Positions 60,528 to 64,000 of a DNA stretch of 64,000 bases are shown one piece after another. The notes under the pieces were generated by a model, which did not search any database, was not told the origin of the DNA, and saw only the letters and a list, made by a program, of their open reading frames with translations. How positions within the stretch are numbered: the first letter of the stretch is position 1; every line of letters starts with the position of its first letter. A program made the position numbers and the translations under genes. The stretch comes from JBEKYD01 sp052148435 (GTDB lineage Bacteria; Acidobacteriota; Terriglobia; Bryobacterales; Bryobacteraceae), in assembly GCA_052148435.1 (NCBI GenBank), contig JBKQIF010000098.1, forward strand, positions 119,305 through 183,304, in the 5' to 3' direction.

Positions 60528-63500
60528 GGCTTTGATCGAATCGCTCTTTCCGTGGTGGCAATCGCATACACACTCCCGGAGTCGTTCACGAGCGCGGTGG
60601 CGGTTAGCCAGACATCCACCGTCCGGCCATCTTTGGCGATCCGTGGCATGCGGTACGGCTCGATAACCTCGGCCTGGCTTTGTTGCCGGAGCACCGCCAA
60701 GGCTTCTTCCCACCGGTCCTCCGGGATCAGGTCGCGAATGTTCATCGCCAACGCCTCGGCTTCGCTCCAGCCGTACATCCTTTCCGCCCCCGGATTCCAG
60801 GCCAGGATGCGGCCCTTCAAGTCCTGCACCGTGATGGCATCGTGCGCGTCGCGCACCACCACCGCCAGGCGGCGCAGGACCTCGGATTCCCGCAGCGCCG
60901 CCTTCGCCTTTTTCATGTCGGTAATATCGATGAAGGTGATCACCGCGCCTTCGATTACGTTATCCAGGGTGCGATAGGGGCGGATGCGCAGCAGGTACCA
61001 TGTGCCCGTCCGGGTTTGAACTTCCACTTCCTTGGGCGTCAGGCTGTCCAGCACCGCCTGCACGTCCGTCACCAGGCTGTCATAGCCCACCAGGTTGGAG
61101 ACGATGTGGCCCACCGGCCGCCCCACGTCGGTCAGGATCAGGTTGATGACCTGAGTAACAGTGGGGGTGAAGCGCTGGATGCGCAGTTCATGGTCCACAA
61201 AGACGGTGCCGATGCCCGTGCCGGCCAGCAGGTTGTTCATGTCGTTGTTGGAGCGCATCAGATCGGCCACCTTGTTTTGCAGTTCGGTGTTGACCGTGGC
61301 CAGCTCTTCGTTGACCGATTGCAATTCTTCCTTGGAGGTTTCCAGTTCCTCGTTGGTGGATTGCAGCTCCTCGTTCACGGACTGCATTTCCTCGTTGGAG
61401 GATTTGAGCTCCTCGTTGGAGGTCGCCAGTTCCTCGTTGGTGCTCTGGAGGTGTTCCTCCTTGGCCCGCAGTTTCTGCTTCAGCGTCGCAATGCGCGCGT
61501 CGGCGTCCGTGGGGTTCTCGCCCGCTTCTCCGCCTGCATCCAAGCTGGCGGCCTCTTGGAACCGTTCCGGGCCGGCCGCCGGCGCGTCCTCGAAAATGAC
61601 CAGGAACAGTCTGGCCGCGGCTTCTAAATCCGGGCTGGCGGGCATCGGCTGGACCGTCAGATTGACGATCGTGAAATCGCCGTTGGTTTTGACCCTCAGG
61701 CCCGCGTGGCGCACCGGCTCTTTGAGCGCCACCGCTTTGTGCAGGGCGGCAATCAGCTCCGGCCGCAACCCTTCACGGGCCATCTTCAGGATGTTCATGT
61801 CAGCCTCGCCCGGCGCCGGTTCCAGGTACTTGCCGGTGCGGCCGTGGACATAGAAGATGTGGCCGCGTTCGTTGACCAGCGCGCTGGGCGGGGCGCACTG
61901 TTCGAGCAGCACCCGCTCGGTCAGCTCGCGCACCGGGAGCTTGCTTTCGCCGGGCGCCTTCCCGGCGGGCCGTGAGACTGGTCTATCTTCCGCCGGGAGC
62001 CGGGGAGGCCCAGGGAGGTATGCGCCGGCAACCGCCTCTCTGCGTTGATACAGCTTCGACTTCCGATCTAGGGTCGCAAACAGGTCCACGAATTCGCCGA
62101 CCGTCTCCGACGTGCCCAGGAAAAGCATGCCGTCCGGGTTCAACGCATAGTGAAACAAGGGGAGGAGCTTCTTCTGCAATTCCCCTCCCATATAAATCAA
62201 CAGGTTGCGGCAACTGATCAGGTCGAGTTTGGAGAACGGCGGGTCTTTGATCACGTCCTGTTCGGAAAAGATGATTCTGTCGCGGATGCCTTTTTGGATA
62301 CGGTAGGAGCTGCCATCCGGCTCCTGGGAGAAAAAGCGCGCCAGCCGTTCCGGCGAGATGTCGGCGGCAATGCTGGCCGGATAGACGCCGGCGCGTGCGG
62401 ATTCGATGGCGTGGCGGTCAATGTCGGTGGCAAACACGCTCAGCTTGAAATTCTGCTTCAGCTCCGCCATGCGTTCCTGCAGCAGGATGGCGAGAGAATA
62501 GGCTTCCTCGCCGGTGGAACAGCCGGGCACCCAGAAGCGAATCGATGCGCCCGTGGGTTTGCCGGCAAAAAGCCGCGGGATGCCCTGTTCCTGAAGCGCC
62601 CCGAATGCCTGCGGATCGCGGAAGAAACTGGTGACGCCGATCAGCAGGTCGCGAAACAGCGCCTCCACATCGTTTGGCGTTTGACGCAAATAGCGGACAT
62701 ACTCGTCCAGCCGCTCGATCTGGTGGACGGCCATGCGCCGCTCGACGCGGCGGACGAAAGTGCTTCGCTTGTACTGGGAAAAGTCGTGACCGGTTTGGGC
62801 GCGCAACAGCACGAAGATCTTTTTCAGCGCGTCTTCGGCTTTGGGGGCCGGAGGAGAGACCGGCAGGGACGATCTTCCGAACACGTGCGCGACGTAGGCG
62901 ATGAGTTGGGCGGGCATCTCGGCCGGCGGCAGCACAAAGTCCACCAGGCCGGTGGCAATGGCGGCGCGCGGCATGCCGTCGTATTCGGTGGATTTGGGCT
63001 CCTGTGCCATCGCCATGCCGCCCTCGCCTTTGATCGCCCGCACTCCCTGGGTGCCGTCGCTGCCGGTCCCCGAAAGCACGATGCCGATGGCCCGCTCGCC
63101 CTGGTCCTGGGCCAGGGAGCGGAAGAAAAAGTCAATCGGCAGACGTTGGCCGCGCGGTGCGGCGGGTTCCAGCAACTGGAGCGTGCCGTTTAGAAAGGCC
63201 ATGTCCCGGTTAGGCGGGATGATGTAGGCGCAGTTCGGCCTGACCGCCATGCCGTCCGCAACCTGGAAGACCTCCATGCGGGTATAACGCTTGACCAGCT
63301 CGGAGAGGATGCTCTTGTGGTCCGGGGCCAGATGCTGCACCAGCACAAAGGCCATGCCGGGATCGGTGTCGGCGGGCATGCCGGAAAAGAAGGCTTCGAA
63401 CGCCGCCAGTCCCCCGGCCGACGCGCCGATGCCGACAATGGGGAATCCCGGGGCATCGCGCCCGGATGGCGGGTCGGCCGCTCTCGCTTCGGGAGTCCCT

Positions 63501-63535
63501 TCCGGCTCCTTCGCCCTGCGTTTTGTCGTAGCCAT
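60524..63535 (-). CDS. CheB-CheR-PAS fusion protein
   Basis: A 1003-residue soluble protein. CheB methylesterase domain ~30-215 (GIGASAGGLAAFEAF, QHLAPDHKS, SGTGSDGTQGVRAIK); CheR methyltransferase ~230-485 (FRDPQAFGALQEQGIPRLF, WVPGCSTGEEAYSLAILLQE, SCRNLLIYMGGELQ); a region ~530-655; a long coiled coil ~665-740 of repeated NEEL heptads; then two PAS domains, the last followed by the C-terminus without a kinase. The ATG at 63535 has a ggag site; 43 upstream codons are rejected. Such fusions are thought to adapt signalling by methylation and pair with the following kinase. Confidence 0.93.
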   Translation of the reverse strand: MATTKRRAKEPEGTPEARAADPPSGRDAPGFPIVGIGASAGGLAAFEAFFSGMPADTDPGMAFVLVQHLAPDHKSILSELVKRYTRMEVFQVADGMAVRPNCAYIIPPNRDMAFLNGTLQLLEPAAPRGQRLPIDFFFRSLAQDQGERAIGIVLSGTGSDGTQGVRAIKGEGGMAMAQEPKSTEYDGMPRAAIATGLVDFVLPPAEMPAQLIAYVAHVFGRSSLPVSPPAPKAEDALKKIFVLLRAQTGHDFSQYKRSTFVRRVERRMAVHQIERLDEYVRYLRQTPNDVEALFRDLLIGVTSFFRDPQAFGALQEQGIPRLFAGKPTGASIRFWVPGCSTGEEAYSLAILLQERMAELKQNFKLSVFATDIDRHAIESARAGVYPASIAADISPERLARFFSQEPDGSSYRIQKGIRDRIIFSEQDVIKDPPFSKLDLISCRNLLIYMGGELQKKLLPLFHYALNPDGMLFLGTSETVGEFVDLFATLDRKSKLYQRREAVAGAYLPGPPRLPAEDRPVSRPAGKAPGESKLPVRELTERVLLEQCAPPSALVNERGHIFYVHGRTGKYLEPAPGEADMNILKMAREGLRPELIAALHKAVALKEPVRHAGLRVKTNGDFTIVNLTVQPMPASPDLEAAARLFLVIFEDAPAAGPERFQEAASLDAGGEAGENPTDADARIATLKQKLRAKEEHLQSTNEELATSNEELKSSNEEMQSVNEELQSTNEELETSKEELQSVNEELATVNTELQNKVADLMRSNNDMNNLLAGTGIGTVFVDHELRIQRFTPTVTQVINLILTDVGRPVGHIVSNLVGYDSLVTDVQAVLDSLTPKEVEVQTRTGTWYLLRIRPYRTLDNVIEGAVITFIDITDMKKAKAALRESEVLRRLAVVVRDAHDAITVQDLKGRILAWNPGAERMYGWSEAEALAMNIRDLIPEDRWEEALAVLRQQSQAEVIEPYRMPRIAKDGRTVDVWLTATALVNDSGSVYAIATTERAIRSKP

Positions 63536-63780
63536 GGCGCTTTGCTCCGATTTCTCCGTTACTCCGGCTTGTGCTGAGCACCTTCGGAGACTGCGCCGCC
63601 CGGGCCGCCTTACCCAACGCAGTCGCCATGCCCGGCATTTGGCGATCCACCAAGATTGTCCCACACCGGCAGTGTCTTAGTTAGACGAGGGGAACCCGCC
63701 AACGGGTGCACGACATAGAAGTGGAGACGAACGTCTGGTACCGAGCCGCGACCGCAAGGGAGCGGACATCTGTGGTCGCG
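63536..63780. other. Non-coding region with second 31-bp repeat
   Basis: A 245-base gap between the CheB-CheR gene and the transposase-like gene. It contains the copy of the 31-bp dispersed repeat at 63739-63769. Otherwise I see no gene. Confidence 0.55.
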
Positions 63781-64000
63781 TCAAAGCTCCTCAGCGACGA
63801 ACAGCGCCATGGCCTCGCCCTGCTCGTCGATTATGTACCGAAGAGCATGCCTTACATCCTCGTCCTTCCATAGCCAACGCGTGCTCCCATGCCGCGCCCA
63901 GCGTTTCCGATCGGGTCCGTCGCTTGCCAGCCGGTTCAGCGCGCGGCTGGCGTACGCTTTGAACTCGTTCATGATTCTCTCGGGTCGAGTCTCGGCCTCC
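63781..64000 (-). CDS. Transposase-like protein, IS200/REP-associated type (5' end cut by window)
   Basis: The last 73 codons of a gene that continues beyond the right edge: the frame is open through the first in-frame ATG (63972) to the window end, with ETRPERIMNEFKAYASRALN running across it. The C-terminal blocks NEFKAYASRALN, RWARHGSTRWLWK and ALRYIIDEQGEAMALF are familiar from Y1/RAYT-like transposase relatives common in planctomycetes and acidobacteria. The catalytic HUH part is outside the window. Such genes are often linked to dispersed palindromes. Confidence 0.72.
   Translation of the reverse strand, partial: EAETRPERIMNEFKAYASRALNRLASDGPDRKRWARHGSTRWLWKDEDVRHALRYIIDEQGEAMALFVAEEL

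Overview
The window looks like chromosome from a GC-rich diderm bacterium of the phylum Acidobacteriota, most likely a Solibacter/Bryobacter-type lineage. The main evidence is a secreted protein ending in the C-terminal domain I know as TIGR03437, a VWFA-type protein of the acidobacterial TIGR03436 kind, an exported RidA-like protein, and intergenic palindromes of the kind I associate with this group. There is no rRNA, prophage, CRISPR array or plasmid signal. One tRNA (Gly, UCC) is present. This placement rests on reading, not on a database search.

Layout, left to right. Positions 1-10400 hold mostly housekeeping genes: the 3' end of uvrB, two DsbA-like thiol proteins around hom and an exported methyltransferase, three small unknown genes, tRNA-Gly, and a minus-strand run of trmFO, a Xer recombinase and a MATE pump, then hemQ. 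Positions 10488-14480 are a four-gene operon for a Tat-exported molybdenum oxidoreductase of the xanthine dehydrogenase family with a small cysteine protein. Positions 14586-24236 carry two exported proteins, the helicase hrpB, a PIN toxin-antitoxin pair, nadE, a LarA-like protein and a CE15 esterase.

Positions 24237-26980 are a small accessory island: a MarR regulator with a DUF1398 protein, a VapBC-type pair flanked by an imperfect 23-bp direct repeat, a lone HicB-like gene, a fragment resembling the 3' end of hypE, four consecutive hairpins and a possible small membrane protein. Positions 26981-29496 are hypCDE without hydrogenase structural genes. Positions 29742-45828 are a full division and cell wall (dcw) cluster, all on the minus strand and tightly packed: mraZ, rsmH, ftsL, ftsI, murE, murF, mraY, murD, ftsW, murG, murC, ftsQ, ftsA, ftsZ.

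Positions 46166-64000 hold two large secreted proteins, a decayed Ig-like gene, an MBOAT/SGNH pair likely to acylate an exported polymer, an exported triple RidA-like protein, the VWFA protein, a two-gene E1 dehydrogenase, and a sensory cluster of a CheB-CheR-PAS fusion, a PAS histidine kinase and a separate CheB. The right edge cuts a transposase-like gene.

I did not find a clear new multi-gene defence or metabolic system. The most interesting observations are the family of intergenic hairpins with a fixed head and variable arms, a substituted nucleotide-binding signature in FtsZ, the hypE-like fragment and hairpin array beside hypCDE, and the exported enzymes of unknown purpose.
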